DNA of 6,466 nt from the NCBI GenBank assembly GCA_031264205.1, contig JAISEH010000022.1:1-6466 (forward strand), read 5' to 3'. The stretch is from Candidatus Margulisiibacteriota bacterium (lineage in GTDB: Bacteria > Margulisbacteria > Termititenacia > Termititenacales > Termititenacaceae). Position 1 is the stretch's first letter; each line of letters begins with the position of its first letter. The position numbers and the translations under genes were made by a program. Positions 1-5,776 of this stretch are shown here, one piece after another. Below the pieces are notes generated by a model that was given only the letters and a program-made list of their open reading frames with translations, searched no databases and was not told where the DNA came from.

Positions 1-59
1 TCTGTTAAAATTAAAACGGTTTTTTCCATAGTGAATAAGTTTAGCTCATACCTAAGAAT

Positions 60-88
60 TTGCAACAAATGCTGGGAAATCACGATAT
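60..88 (+). promoter_or_regulatory. Candidate promoter of the sigma region 4-like gene
   Basis: TTGCAA (60-65) is followed after 17 bases by CGATAT (83-88). The same arrangement occurs upstream of two other genes in this window. If CGATAT acts as a -10 element, transcription would begin near 95, just at the GGAGG ribosome binding site, leaving an 11-nt leader. A TATATT at 86-91 is an alternative -10, but its 20-base spacing from TTGCAA is poor. Evidence is by eye only. Confidence 0.3.
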
Positions 89-94
89 ATTCTC

Positions 95-101
95 GGAGGT
101 G
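95..101 (+). promoter_or_regulatory. Ribosome binding site that sets the start at 106
   Basis: GGAGGTG lies with its GGAGG core six bases before the ATG at 106. It is the strongest Shine-Dalgarno match in the window. It favours 106 over the in-frame GTG at 31, which has no such site and would add 25 residues rich in Cys, Trp and Arg that look like translated non-coding DNA. Confidence 0.8.
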
Positions 102-105
102 TTGG

Positions 106-672
106 ATGTTCACTAAATCTATCAATATGGGTGCGGAAAAATGGGTTGTTATAAAAGTTCCTATCTGTAAAATGAAATGGCTGCCCGAATTGCTCGCTGA
201 TGGCCGGACTTTAGTGGTCTATGATAACAAAAAGTACGGCGTGAGAGAGCTTACCAGAATTTCACAGCGTTACTCGGATCTCAAGATCGACCCGTCCAAA
301 TTGAAAATAGTGCGTTATTACGAAATGCCGCGTCGTTTGCGAGGATACATTCCTGTGGATAATGTGAATAATTTTTTGCACAGTATAAATGTGAATCCAG
401 AGGATTTGCTGGAGGATAAAATCGTAGTTGAACGTCTGAGCGCTTTAGTAAATGAGGCTCTGACTTTGCTGCCGTACCAGAGAAGAGAGATTTTAGATTT
501 TTCTTTTGGTCTGGAAGGTCACCCGAAAATTCCTATGACAGAAATTGCGGATCATTTGCATATCAGCATTGATCTGGCCAATAAGGAATTAGACGCGGCG
601 AAAAAAACAATGGGCAGCATTGTGGCGTATAATCTAAATCATTCAGAGAACGCTTTGCCAAATCCGCGATAA
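106..672 (+). CDS. Small protein with a sigma-70 region 4-like helix-turn-helix
   Basis: The predicted protein has 188 residues. Residues about 108-168 resemble sigma-70 region 4: a helix, then LPYQRREIL, then FSFGLEG (compare the RFGLEG-type segment of primary sigma factors), then MTEIADHLHIS as the first helix of a helix-turn-helix. The recognition helix (IDLANKELDAAKKT) departs strongly from the usual RERIRQIE pattern, so normal -35 binding is doubtful. No region 2 (-10 recognition and core binding) is visible. The first 100 residues form a separate domain I do not recognise, with WVVIKVPI and LVVYDNKKYG suggesting beta strands. It may be a transcriptional regulator, a partial sigma-like factor or a sigma-interacting protein; these are inferences. 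The start at 106 is set by a strong ribosome binding site. The 3' end overlaps the convergent hydrolase gene by 30 bp. The gene looks AT-richer than its neighbours. Confidence 0.8.
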   Translation: MFTKSINMGAEKWVVIKVPICKMKWLPELLADGRTLVVYDNKKYGVRELTRISQRYSDLKIDPSKLKIVRYYEMPRRLRGYIPVDNVNNFLHSINVNPEDLLEDKIVVERLSALVNEALTLLPYQRREILDFSFGLEGHPKIPMTEIADHLHISIDLANKELDAAKKTMGSIVAYNLNHSENALPNPR

Positions 673-1452
673 TTCTTTTAAGACAATTTCCGGCCGCTCG
701 TCGCGCACGAAAACCGACCGCTGTCTGGCCTCGTGGTTTTCCGGCAGATCAAGGAACAGCGTTTCGGTTTTTAGCTCCGCCGCGCCGCCGAGCAGCTCTC
801 CGTCATTGGTGTAAACCGCGCTGCCGCCCCAAAAAGTCACGCCGTCTTCCACACCGGCGCGATTGCAGTAAAAAACATTCATGGCCAGATTTTCAGCGAT
901 GCCGCGATTGATGTTCTGCCACTGTTTGGCAATGCCGGCGCGGTAAGGCGACGAGGATATGATCACAACATTTTCCGCGCCGGCGCTCGCCGCCAGATAC
1001 GCGCTGGAAAAATGCCAGGCGTCTTCGCAGATCAAGATAGCAGTTGGTCCCAAGACTGACGCGAAAGTTTGGAATTGGCTGCCGGCGCTGAAATAACGTT
1101 TTTCATCGAACATGCCGTAAGTCGGCAGATAAACTTTGCGGTGCGTGTGGATCAGCTCTCCGCCGCTCAAATAAAACGCGGCGTTGTAAGCACGGCTGTT
1201 CTGCTCCTCGATGGAGCCGAAAAGCAAATCGATGCCTTTGCTCAATTCAGTCAATTTAGCGAGATATTCCCGCGCGAGAGGCAGCAAGTCATAGACCTGA
1301 TCCTTGAGCAAATAGCCGGTCAACGCCAGCTCCGGAAAAATTATCAGCCGCGCGCCGTTTTGCCGCGCCGCCAAAATTTCTTTTTCCAGCAAAGCGTAAT
1401 TAGCGGCGAGATTGCCGAGCGTGGGATAGACCTGCGCCAGCGCGATTTTCAT
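643..1452 (-). CDS. Carbon-nitrogen hydrolase, NAD synthetase glutaminase-like
   Basis: This is a 269-residue nitrilase-superfamily amidohydrolase with the full catalytic triad: Glu41 in FPELALTGY, Lys106 in HRKVYLPTYG, and the nucleophile Cys142 in LICEDAW. The segment LPTYGMFDEKRYF (109-121) is very close to the version in the N-terminal glutaminase domain of glutamine-dependent NAD synthetase (NadE). From family knowledge, such enzymes cleave a C-N amide bond through a thioester on the cysteine. The likeliest role is cytoplasmic release of ammonia from glutamine or a similar amide. There is no synthetase domain, so this is a stand-alone hydrolase of normal length for one domain. It could serve a separate NadE, or could be an omega-amidase or N-carbamoyl hydrolase type; substrate cannot be read from sequence. 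It lies 51 bp downstream of the 407-residue gene on the same strand, probably co-transcribed. No clear Shine-Dalgarno precedes its ATG. Its last 10 codons overlap the convergent gene. Confidence 0.92.
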   Translation of the reverse strand: MKIALAQVYPTLGNLAANYALLEKEILAARQNGARLIIFPELALTGYLLKDQVYDLLPLAREYLAKLTELSKGIDLLFGSIEEQNSRAYNAAFYLSGGELIHTHRKVYLPTYGMFDEKRYFSAGSQFQTFASVLGPTAILICEDAWHFSSAYLAASAGAENVVIISSSPYRAGIAKQWQNINRGIAENLAMNVFYCNRAGVEDGVTFWGGSAVYTNDGELLGGAAELKTETLFLDLPENHEARQRSVFVRDERPEIVLKELSRIWQSVL

Positions 1453-1463
1453 GACGTCAGTTT

Positions 1464-1476
1464 AGCGCGTCGCGCT
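1464..1476 (-). repeat. Perfect GC-rich inverted repeat before the hydrolase gene
   Basis: AGCGCG-T-CGCGCT is a 13-base perfect palindrome with a one-base centre, in the 51-bp gap between the two minus-strand genes. In the minus-strand mRNA it could fold into a short hairpin ending 11 bases before the hydrolase ATG, where a ribosome binding site would normally sit. No T-tract follows on the minus strand, so it is not a terminator for this operon. It may affect translation or mRNA stability, or be chance in GC-rich DNA. Confidence 0.45.
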
Positions 1477-1503
1477 TTTATTTGCCAGACGCCGCGGGAT
1501 ATT

Positions 1504-2727
1504 TTAGGGAAACAAATAAATTCCACTGCTTCGGTAGCCCCAATAATCCACATAGTTTGCGGCTAGATTTAATTTTGGCAGAACAGCGATCCTGTTTTTG
1601 ATGTGATCGCGCAGCTGCGGCCTGTTGCTGTGCCAGGCCGGGCAGTCCGTCTGTCCGGCGCCGCTCAAGCCGGCCATCGCGGCGTATTCCTGACAGACAG
1701 AAATAAATTCTTGATATAGAGCGGCGGTATACTGGCCTTTTACAAAACTTGCCGCTGGCTCGCTGCCGTACAGGACGAGATACTTGCCGTGCTCCGGGAC
1801 GGACAAAAACAAAGTCATTAAAAAACCCAAATAATTTTTGGCGTCGTAAATACTGATCAGATTGAACTCCGGACAGCGCCAGAGAATTTCCGGCCGGTGC
1901 GCGGTGCAAATATCCGCCAGTCCGCCAAAAGGAATATGCCACGCTGATTTGCCCAGCCGGTAATAATGCTCGCCGCGCCTTAACACTTGGCCGGACAATT
2001 CGGGAAACTCGGCGGCCAGTTGTCCGCGCAGTGTAAAGTCGCGGCCGGTGTTGCGGCGGAAAACGCGATAGATCTGCCGCAAATTGTTTTGCGGAAAAGC
2101 GGTCTGCCAGGGCATGACCTGCAGCAGCAAATCAAAAGCCCGGCGGCTTTCCGGCAAAAATCCCCAGCGGGGCAGCATCTTTTTTACCGCGGCGTACGGC
2201 AGGTCAGCAAGTATTGCCTGCTGAGCCGCCGCGGCGTCGCGGCAAAAACTTTTTTGTTTGTCCGCGGTGAGCGCGGAATAATGCCTGTAAAGCGGAATAG
2301 TAAAATAATTGAAAGGACTTTCTTGAATAAACTGAGTGAGGCGAGTTTCTTCAAGGAAAGGATTTAATTTACGCTGTTGCATGGCGTCCAAAATATTATT
2401 CAGACTGCCCAGCCAGTGTTGCGGCGCGGCCGCCAGCTGTGCCGCGATAATCCGCCATACCGCCTCGCGCATACTTTTGCCGAGATTTTCAAAAATAGGC
2501 AGATTTTGGTAAAACAAATAATACCAAAAATTTATTTTGGCGGTGTCGGAATGCAGCTGGATTTGCGCGGCTTCCGGCGGAGAGACATAACCCAGCGCCA
2601 GCAAAGACTGCATAACTTTTTTGCGGCGGTCGCGCAGTAAATAATGCTTACTCTTGCTTTCGCTTGCAAAATTCCGCAAAAAATCCGCGGCGATTTGCCG
2701 ATCGGCAATCATCTTACTTTTCCACAT
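1504..2727 (-). CDS. Uncharacterised 407-residue protein
   Basis: I do not recognise this protein. It is soluble-looking: no signal peptide and no convincing membrane helix. The N-terminal 40 residues are basic (KSKHYLLRDRRKK). Residues 60-210 are mostly helical and rich in Ala, Gln and aromatic residues. Residues about 285-375 show an alternating strand/helix pattern: FNLISIYD, YLGFLMTLFLS, KYLVLYGSEP, then a helix at 335-353 and CPAWHSNRPQLRDHI at 362-376. That layout is loosely reminiscent of an acetyltransferase-like alpha/beta fold, but I see no acetyl-CoA loop, so this is only a guess. The start is uncertain. ATG 2727 has no Shine-Dalgarno but sits just after a possible promoter, while ATG 2712 (residue 6) is preceded by a weak GGAAAAG. 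It is the first gene of a probable two-gene unit with the hydrolase and diverges from the outer-membrane barrel gene. Confidence 0.8.
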   Translation of the reverse strand: MWKSKMIADRQIAADFLRNFASESKSKHYLLRDRRKKVMQSLLALGYVSPPEAAQIQLHSDTAKINFWYYLFYQNLPIFENLGKSMREAVWRIIAAQLAAAPQHWLGSLNNILDAMQQRKLNPFLEETRLTQFIQESPFNYFTIPLYRHYSALTADKQKSFCRDAAAAQQAILADLPYAAVKKMLPRWGFLPESRRAFDLLLQVMPWQTAFPQNNLRQIYRVFRRNTGRDFTLRGQLAAEFPELSGQVLRRGEHYYRLGKSAWHIPFGGLADICTAHRPEILWRCPEFNLISIYDAKNYLGFLMTLFLSVPEHGKYLVLYGSEPAASFVKGQYTAALYQEFISVCQEYAAMAGLSGAGQTDCPAWHSNRPQLRDHIKNRIAVLPKLNLAANYVDYWGYRSSGIYLFP

Positions 2728-2736
2728 CTAATTACT

Positions 2737-2765
2737 TATTCGTAACTTTGTGAGATTGATTGCAA
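2737..2765 (-). promoter_or_regulatory. Candidate promoter for the minus-strand pair
   Basis: Reading the minus strand, TTGCAA (2765-2760) is followed after 17 bases by CGAATA (2742-2737). A -10 element here would start transcription near 2730, three bases before ATG 2727, giving an almost leaderless mRNA. That would explain the lack of a Shine-Dalgarno at that ATG. TTGCAA is its own reverse complement, so this box could also act on the plus strand. Confidence 0.35.
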
Positions 2766-2781
2766 ATTTTTCTTGCCGCGT

Positions 2782-2810
2782 TGGACAGCGAGGAGCGCTT
2801 GTGACACAAT
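2782..2810 (+). promoter_or_regulatory. Candidate extended -10 promoter of the barrel gene
   Basis: TGGACA (2782-2787, five of six matches to TTGACA) is followed after 17 bases by CACAAT (2805-2810, four of six matches to TATAAT). The -10 box carries the extended TG at 2802-2803. The predicted start of transcription is near 2817, three bases before the ATG at 2820. The AGGAG at 2791-2795 lies 24 bases before the ATG and is too far away to be a ribosome binding site. Confidence 0.45.
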
Positions 2811-2819
2811 AAGTGTAAA

Positions 2820-3368
2820 ATGAAAAAATTATTAGTTTTGCCTCTTGTTTTGTTTTCTCTGGTTTTTGCGGAATTCGGCGCTTACGTGCCTTTGGATATA
2901 ACAAACCCGTCTCCGCGTGTCGGCTTGATCTGGTCTTTGAGTGATAAATTTAAATTGCCGGTCGATGTGCAGGCGGAATTTATCAATGACAAACAAGTTG
3001 AGGATGTGAAAGACGGCGCCCGAGTAACGGAAACCAAAAGCGCGTTTGCTTTGCAGGGCACCTATTATTTCTTGACCAAGGGCGATTGGTCTTTGGGCGC
3101 TTTCGGCCGTTTGGCTGGCGCTGCCAGCGAGACGAAAAATAAAGATTCAGATACTGAAGATAAGACTTCCGGCACGACTTGGAGTTTTGGCGGCAGCGCA
3201 AAATGGCAATTGAATAATAGATTTTCCATCAAAGCCGATGTGGCCGCTGTCTCTCTTTATAACGCGGAGAATAAATGGGACTACGGCACGACAGATGGAA
3301 AGATCACGTACAGCCAAACGACTTTTTTGCCGAACGCGACCATTTCTTTTTTGGTCGACCTGTTTTAG
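2820..3368 (+). CDS. Predicted outer-membrane beta-barrel protein
   Basis: The 182-residue protein begins with a classical Sec signal peptide: MKK, a hydrophobic core rich in Leu/Val/Phe, and a likely signal peptidase I site at VFA|EF after residue 17. The mature part of about 165 residues has alternating amphipathic strands, for example RVGLIWSL (33-40), FALQGTYYFL (76-85), WSLGAFGRLAG (90-100), TWSFGGSAKWQL (120-131) and FSIKADVAAVSLY (135-147). Charged, Asp/Lys-rich stretches at 58-74 and 104-118 look like extracellular loops. It ends in ISFLVDLF, a terminal strand closing on Phe as expected for the signal read by the BAM assembly machine. Size fits a small barrel of about eight strands (OmpW/OmpX-like scale), but no named family is identifiable. 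It could alternatively be a periplasmic beta protein. An in-frame stop at 2802-2804 rules out any earlier start. There is no Shine-Dalgarno sequence. It is probably transcribed alone. Confidence 0.85.
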   Translation: MKKLLVLPLVLFSLVFAEFGAYVPLDITNPSPRVGLIWSLSDKFKLPVDVQAEFINDKQVEDVKDGARVTETKSAFALQGTYYFLTKGDWSLGAFGRLAGAASETKNKDSDTEDKTSGTTWSFGGSAKWQLNNRFSIKADVAAVSLYNAENKWDYGTTDGKITYSQTTFLPNATISFLVDLF

Positions 3369-3394
3369 CGCGGATTAACGCGAAAGCCATTTAT

Positions 3395-3406
3395 ATTTGC
3401 GCAAAT
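3395..3406. promoter_or_regulatory. Perfect 12-bp palindrome, possible operator
   Basis: ATTTGCGCAAAT reads the same on both strands and lies 7 bases upstream of the candidate -35 box of the 472-residue gene. Its length, symmetry and position suit a binding site for a dimeric regulator. It is followed by AAAA but has no loop, so it makes a poor terminator for the preceding barrel gene. The half-site TTTGC recurs in the nearby TTTGCAA at 3413-3419. Confidence 0.4.
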
Positions 3407-3413
3407 AAAAAAT

Positions 3414-3442
3414 TTGCAACTTTCCGACAAAACTTGCGATAA
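3414..3442 (+). promoter_or_regulatory. Candidate promoter of the 472-residue gene
   Basis: TTGCAA (3414-3419) is followed after 17 bases by CGATAA (3437-3442). Shifted by one base, the box is GATAAC with an upstream TG at 3435-3436, resembling an extended -10. The predicted start near 3449 leaves a leader of about 30 nt that contains the ribosome binding site. An alternative pair is TTCCGA (3422-3427) and TAACAT (3445-3450), also 17 bases apart. Confidence 0.4.
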
Positions 3443-3463
3443 CTTAACATAGATAAACCAAGT

Positions 3464-3468
3464 AAGGA
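3464..3468 (+). promoter_or_regulatory. Ribosome binding site of the 472-residue gene
   Basis: AAGGA ends ten bases before the ATG at 3479, slightly long but usable spacing. It supports both this start and the choice of the plus strand over long open frames on the opposite strand. Confidence 0.6.
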
Positions 3469-3478
3469 ATAAGAAACT

Positions 3479-4897
3479 ATGTATAGAAATCTTATCGCCG
3501 CAAAAGAAAGTGTGGCGGTCAACGCGCAGTATCAGCCGGACGCGCCGCTGAAGCGAGAAAAATGGCCGCCCGAAAAGACATTGTATGCTCTGCGTGAGTA
3601 TGTGAATGCCGGCAATAAGAATAAACCATTACAACGCAGCGACAAAGAATTTACATATATTGCCGCTGACGGGAAAAAAGAAACAATAACGCACAAAGAG
3701 TTGCATAATAAGTGTATAAATTTTTTGAGTTACTACGAAAAATCCAATAAGGACTACCAGGAACAATACAAAGCTGAATATATAGATATGCTAAATCTCT
3801 GGAATGGTTTTGAGAGCAGCAGTCATATCGATGTGGTTTACCCCCAGGCCAATAAATCCAGAGGCGATGACCATACCGGAGACGCGGACAATCCCTCCGG
3901 TCTGACACCGCCGCGAAAGATAATTGAAAACACCAGCCCCGGCAAGCGAGGCCTTGCTTTTCTGTACCAGATACTGCATCGTAAAGCAGACCTGAAAGAC
4001 TACACCAATATTTACAATCAGGAAAAATTCGGCGCGAACAATGAGAAGCGGCACGACAGAGAATATATAGTAAATAATAATGTCACCGCGAAGGATATTG
4101 AAAAAGGGCTGTATGCTTATGCGTGCTATTTGGATATTGCGGTGAATTCGCTGACGAATTTTGACAAAGAGCGCAGCCGGCACAATCGCAAATATCCCGA
4201 TCCGCAAAAGATCAATGAAAATCCCCAATGGTATGCTCTGGCGGAGTCGGCGGATTTTGTCCTGCGTCTGACGGAGGCGAAAATTATAGCGGAGCAGGAA
4301 CGGACGGCTCTCCTGTCCGCCTATGACGCCGCCTGCGCCGAAGTAAAAAATGTGGCCGCGCAGGGACTGGCGGAAAATGACCCGCAAAACTGGCCGGCCT
4401 GCGCTGAATATTTGCGAATACTGGATGGATTGAGCCAAAAATACCTGGAGGCTTTGATCAAAGCCTGGGTAGCGGTGTTGAAGTCCAGTTCCGCGGAGCT
4501 GGAAAAACTACTGATATATACCGGCGGGCGGATTAACACTAATCGTCTGGCCGGAGCGGGTGTGCTGACAGCGGCGGAGTACACAAGCAGAATATATTTC
4601 TGGCTTACTTTGATACAGAACGGCACGCTCGACAGCGAAGAAAATTACAGAAAATATTACAGAATATACCGGCGGGAGCAAGCGCAATATAGTGCCAGAT
4701 TGCCTATGCGGCCGCGCCATGTTGTGCGGGACAATTTGCCGGCCAGAAGAGGGCGGATCATCAGGTATATCCGGCGCGATCTTTTGGCACTGGGTTACGC
4801 GGCGCGGGAATTTCACCGGAAAATTACCACGGAAGCGGAGCGTGTGATCATTGAGCCGAAATTTCCCAATCCGGCGGATCAAGCGCCTGTTCTTTAA
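3479..4897 (+). CDS. Uncharacterised 472-residue protein
   Basis: I do not recognise a family. There is no signal peptide, lipobox or membrane helix, so it is probably cytoplasmic unless exported by an unusual route. The N-terminal half is polar and rich in Asn, Lys, Asp and Tyr, with a likely disordered, Gly/Asp/Pro-rich linker at about 123-155. Residues 155-235 (FLYQILHRKADLKDY, LYAYACYLDIAVNSLTNFDKE) and 250-345 are helical and Ala/Leu/Glu-rich, with heptad-like spacing that could form helical bundles. Residues 395-447 are very basic (YRREQ, RPRHVVRDN, ARRGRIIRYIRRD), suggesting contact with nucleic acid or acidic lipid. The tail is Pro-rich. Codon use shifts from AT-rich in the first third to GC-rich later, compatible with a composite or fast-evolving gene. 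It converges on uppP, and the two TAA stops overlap. Confidence 0.75.
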   Translation: MYRNLIAAKESVAVNAQYQPDAPLKREKWPPEKTLYALREYVNAGNKNKPLQRSDKEFTYIAADGKKETITHKELHNKCINFLSYYEKSNKDYQEQYKAEYIDMLNLWNGFESSSHIDVVYPQANKSRGDDHTGDADNPSGLTPPRKIIENTSPGKRGLAFLYQILHRKADLKDYTNIYNQEKFGANNEKRHDREYIVNNNVTAKDIEKGLYAYACYLDIAVNSLTNFDKERSRHNRKYPDPQKINENPQWYALAESADFVLRLTEAKIIAEQERTALLSAYDAACAEVKNVAAQGLAENDPQNWPACAEYLRILDGLSQKYLEALIKAWVAVLKSSSAELEKLLIYTGGRINTNRLAGAGVLTAAEYTSRIYFWLTLIQNGTLDSEENYRKYYRIYRREQAQYSARLPMRPRHVVRDNLPARRGRIIRYIRRDLLALGYAAREFHRKITTEAERVIIEPKFPNPADQAPVL

Positions 4898-5685
4898 CGC
4901 AAAACCCAAAGCACGATAAGGCCGAGAATAATGCGGTAAATTCCGAACGGCACAAAATTGTATTTGCGCAGATAACGCAGGAAAAATTGAATGACCAGCA
5001 AGGCTGTCCAAAAGGCAAAATAAAACGCCGCGATCAGCATGATCCATTCCGCTGCGGTGAAAGACAGAGCGGTGTCATACAGGGTCAGCGCCGCCGCGCC
5101 CAGCATAGTCGGCACGGCCAGAAAAAACGAAAACTCCACCGCGGCTGTCCGGCTCAAGCCCAGCAGCAATCCGCCGATAATCGTCACCGCCGAACGCGAG
5201 GTGCCCGGCACCATGGCCAGACATTGAAAAAAACCGAGCGCCAGAGCGGTCAGCCAGCCGATGTCGGACATCACGCTGGTTTTGGCCGGCCGTTTGCGCA
5301 ACGCGAATTCTAAAACTATCATCAGCACGCCGTAAAAAATCAAAGCCGCGGCCACGATGCGCGGCTCGAAAAGAGTTTTTATTTCCGTTCTATACAAGAA
5401 ACCTAAAACCGCCGCCGGCAAAAAAGCGACCAGGATTTTGAGCCAGATCGGCAGGACTTTGCTGTAAAATTCTTTGCGAAAAGGCCAGAACATCGCGCCG
5501 TACAGCTTGACCACGGCCATGATCGCGCCCAGCTGAATGATCACGTCGAACGCGTTGCTGAAATTGGGATTGCCGGAAAGCCCGTGCAAAATGCGCTCGG
5601 TCAGGATCAAATGTCCCGTGCTGCTGATCGGCAAAAATTCGGTGAGGCCTTCGATAATACCGAGAAAAATCGCTTTCCAAAACAT
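4894..5685 (-). CDS. uppP: Undecaprenyl-diphosphatase UppP (BacA family)
   Basis: This integral inner-membrane phosphatase removes one phosphate from undecaprenyl diphosphate, regenerating the lipid carrier used to build peptidoglycan and other surface polymers; overproduction of family members gives bacitracin resistance. The 263-residue length is normal. Both signature regions are present: EGLTEFLPISSTGH (12-25), with the glutamates Glu12 and Glu16, a serine and His25, and PGTSRSAVTI (160-169) with Arg164. These correspond to the catalytic residues mapped in the E. coli enzyme. Several hydrophobic segments follow the re-entrant, multi-helix pattern of the family. I chose ATG 5685 because the family normally begins a few residues before the first motif; the frame stays open upstream to 5811, but those 42 codons translate the repeat region and look non-coding. 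No Shine-Dalgarno is present, and a strong extended -10 lies immediately upstream. The gene stands alone on the minus strand. Confidence 0.97.
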   Translation of the reverse strand: MFWKAIFLGIIEGLTEFLPISSTGHLILTERILHGLSGNPNFSNAFDVIIQLGAIMAVVKLYGAMFWPFRKEFYSKVLPIWLKILVAFLPAAVLGFLYRTEIKTLFEPRIVAAALIFYGVLMIVLEFALRKRPAKTSVMSDIGWLTALALGFFQCLAMVPGTSRSAVTIIGGLLLGLSRTAAVEFSFFLAVPTMLGAAALTLYDTALSFTAAEWIMLIAAFYFAFWTALLVIQFFLRYLRKYNFVPFGIYRIILGLIVLWVLR

Positions 5686-5691
5686 GAATTT

Positions 5692-5700
5692 ATTATAACA
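5692..5700 (-). promoter_or_regulatory. Perfect extended -10 promoter of uppP, predicted leaderless
   Basis: Reading the minus strand, TGTTATAAT occupies 5700-5692: a consensus TATAAT preceded by TGn. Six bases (AAATTC) separate it from the ATG at 5685. With the usual seven-base distance, transcription would start exactly at the A of the start codon. No good -35 box is seen at 16-18 bases, as is common for extended -10 promoters. Confidence 0.65.
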
Positions 5701-5711
5701 TAGTTTGTTAG

Positions 5712-5776
5712 CCGCGCTTGCGCGGTTTTGCGTCCGCATCTGCGCTTGCACGCTGACTTCCGCTCGCGCTTGCGCG
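5712..5776. repeat. Three GCGCTTGC repeats with palindromic flanks
   Basis: GCGCTTGC occurs at 5714-5721, 5742-5749 and 5766-5773, starting 28 and 24 bases apart. The first and third copies lie inside near-perfect inverted repeats: CCGCGC-TT-GCGCGG (5712-5725) and TCGCGC-TT-GCGCGA (5764-5777). The cluster fills most of the divergent space between uppP and rnfE. A shorter copy, GCGCTTG, lies at 2795-2801 in the other divergent region. It may be a regulator-binding cluster or a small dispersed palindromic repeat. Confidence 0.6.

Noticed and set aside
31..105. In-frame GTG at 31 as an earlier start for the first gene
   Set aside because: It lacks a Shine-Dalgarno site, and the 25 extra residues are rich in Cys/Trp/Arg. 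The ATG at 106 has a textbook GGAGG at the right distance.
1452..1459. TGACGTCA palindrome at the hydrolase start codon
   Set aside because: An eight-base palindrome overlapping an ATG is expected by chance at this GC content, and nothing else supports an operator there.
1069..1566. Plus-strand open frame antisense to the hydrolase
   Set aside because: The minus-strand frame has an intact catalytic triad and full family length; the antisense frame has no domain and crosses the intergenic gap.
2162..2172. CCCCAGCGGGG, a hairpin followed by a T-run on the minus strand
   Set aside because: It lies in the middle of the 407-residue coding sequence, where a terminator would truncate the operon. 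The stem is only four base pairs and probably incidental.
3367..3382. CGCG-GATTAA-CGCG after the barrel gene as a terminator
   Set aside because: The stem is four base pairs with a six-base loop and no T-tract, so it is too weak to call.
3791..4438. Long open frame on the minus strand inside the 472-residue gene
   Set aside because: It has no recognisable family and is rich in Ile/Arg as expected for an antisense frame. The plus frame is over twice as long and has a ribosome binding site and upstream control elements.
5712..5729. CCGCGC-TT-GCGCGG followed by TTTT as an intrinsic terminator
   Set aside because: On the plus strand no gene ends nearby, since uppP reads the other way; on the minus strand the T-run is on the wrong side. 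It is better explained as part of the repeat cluster.
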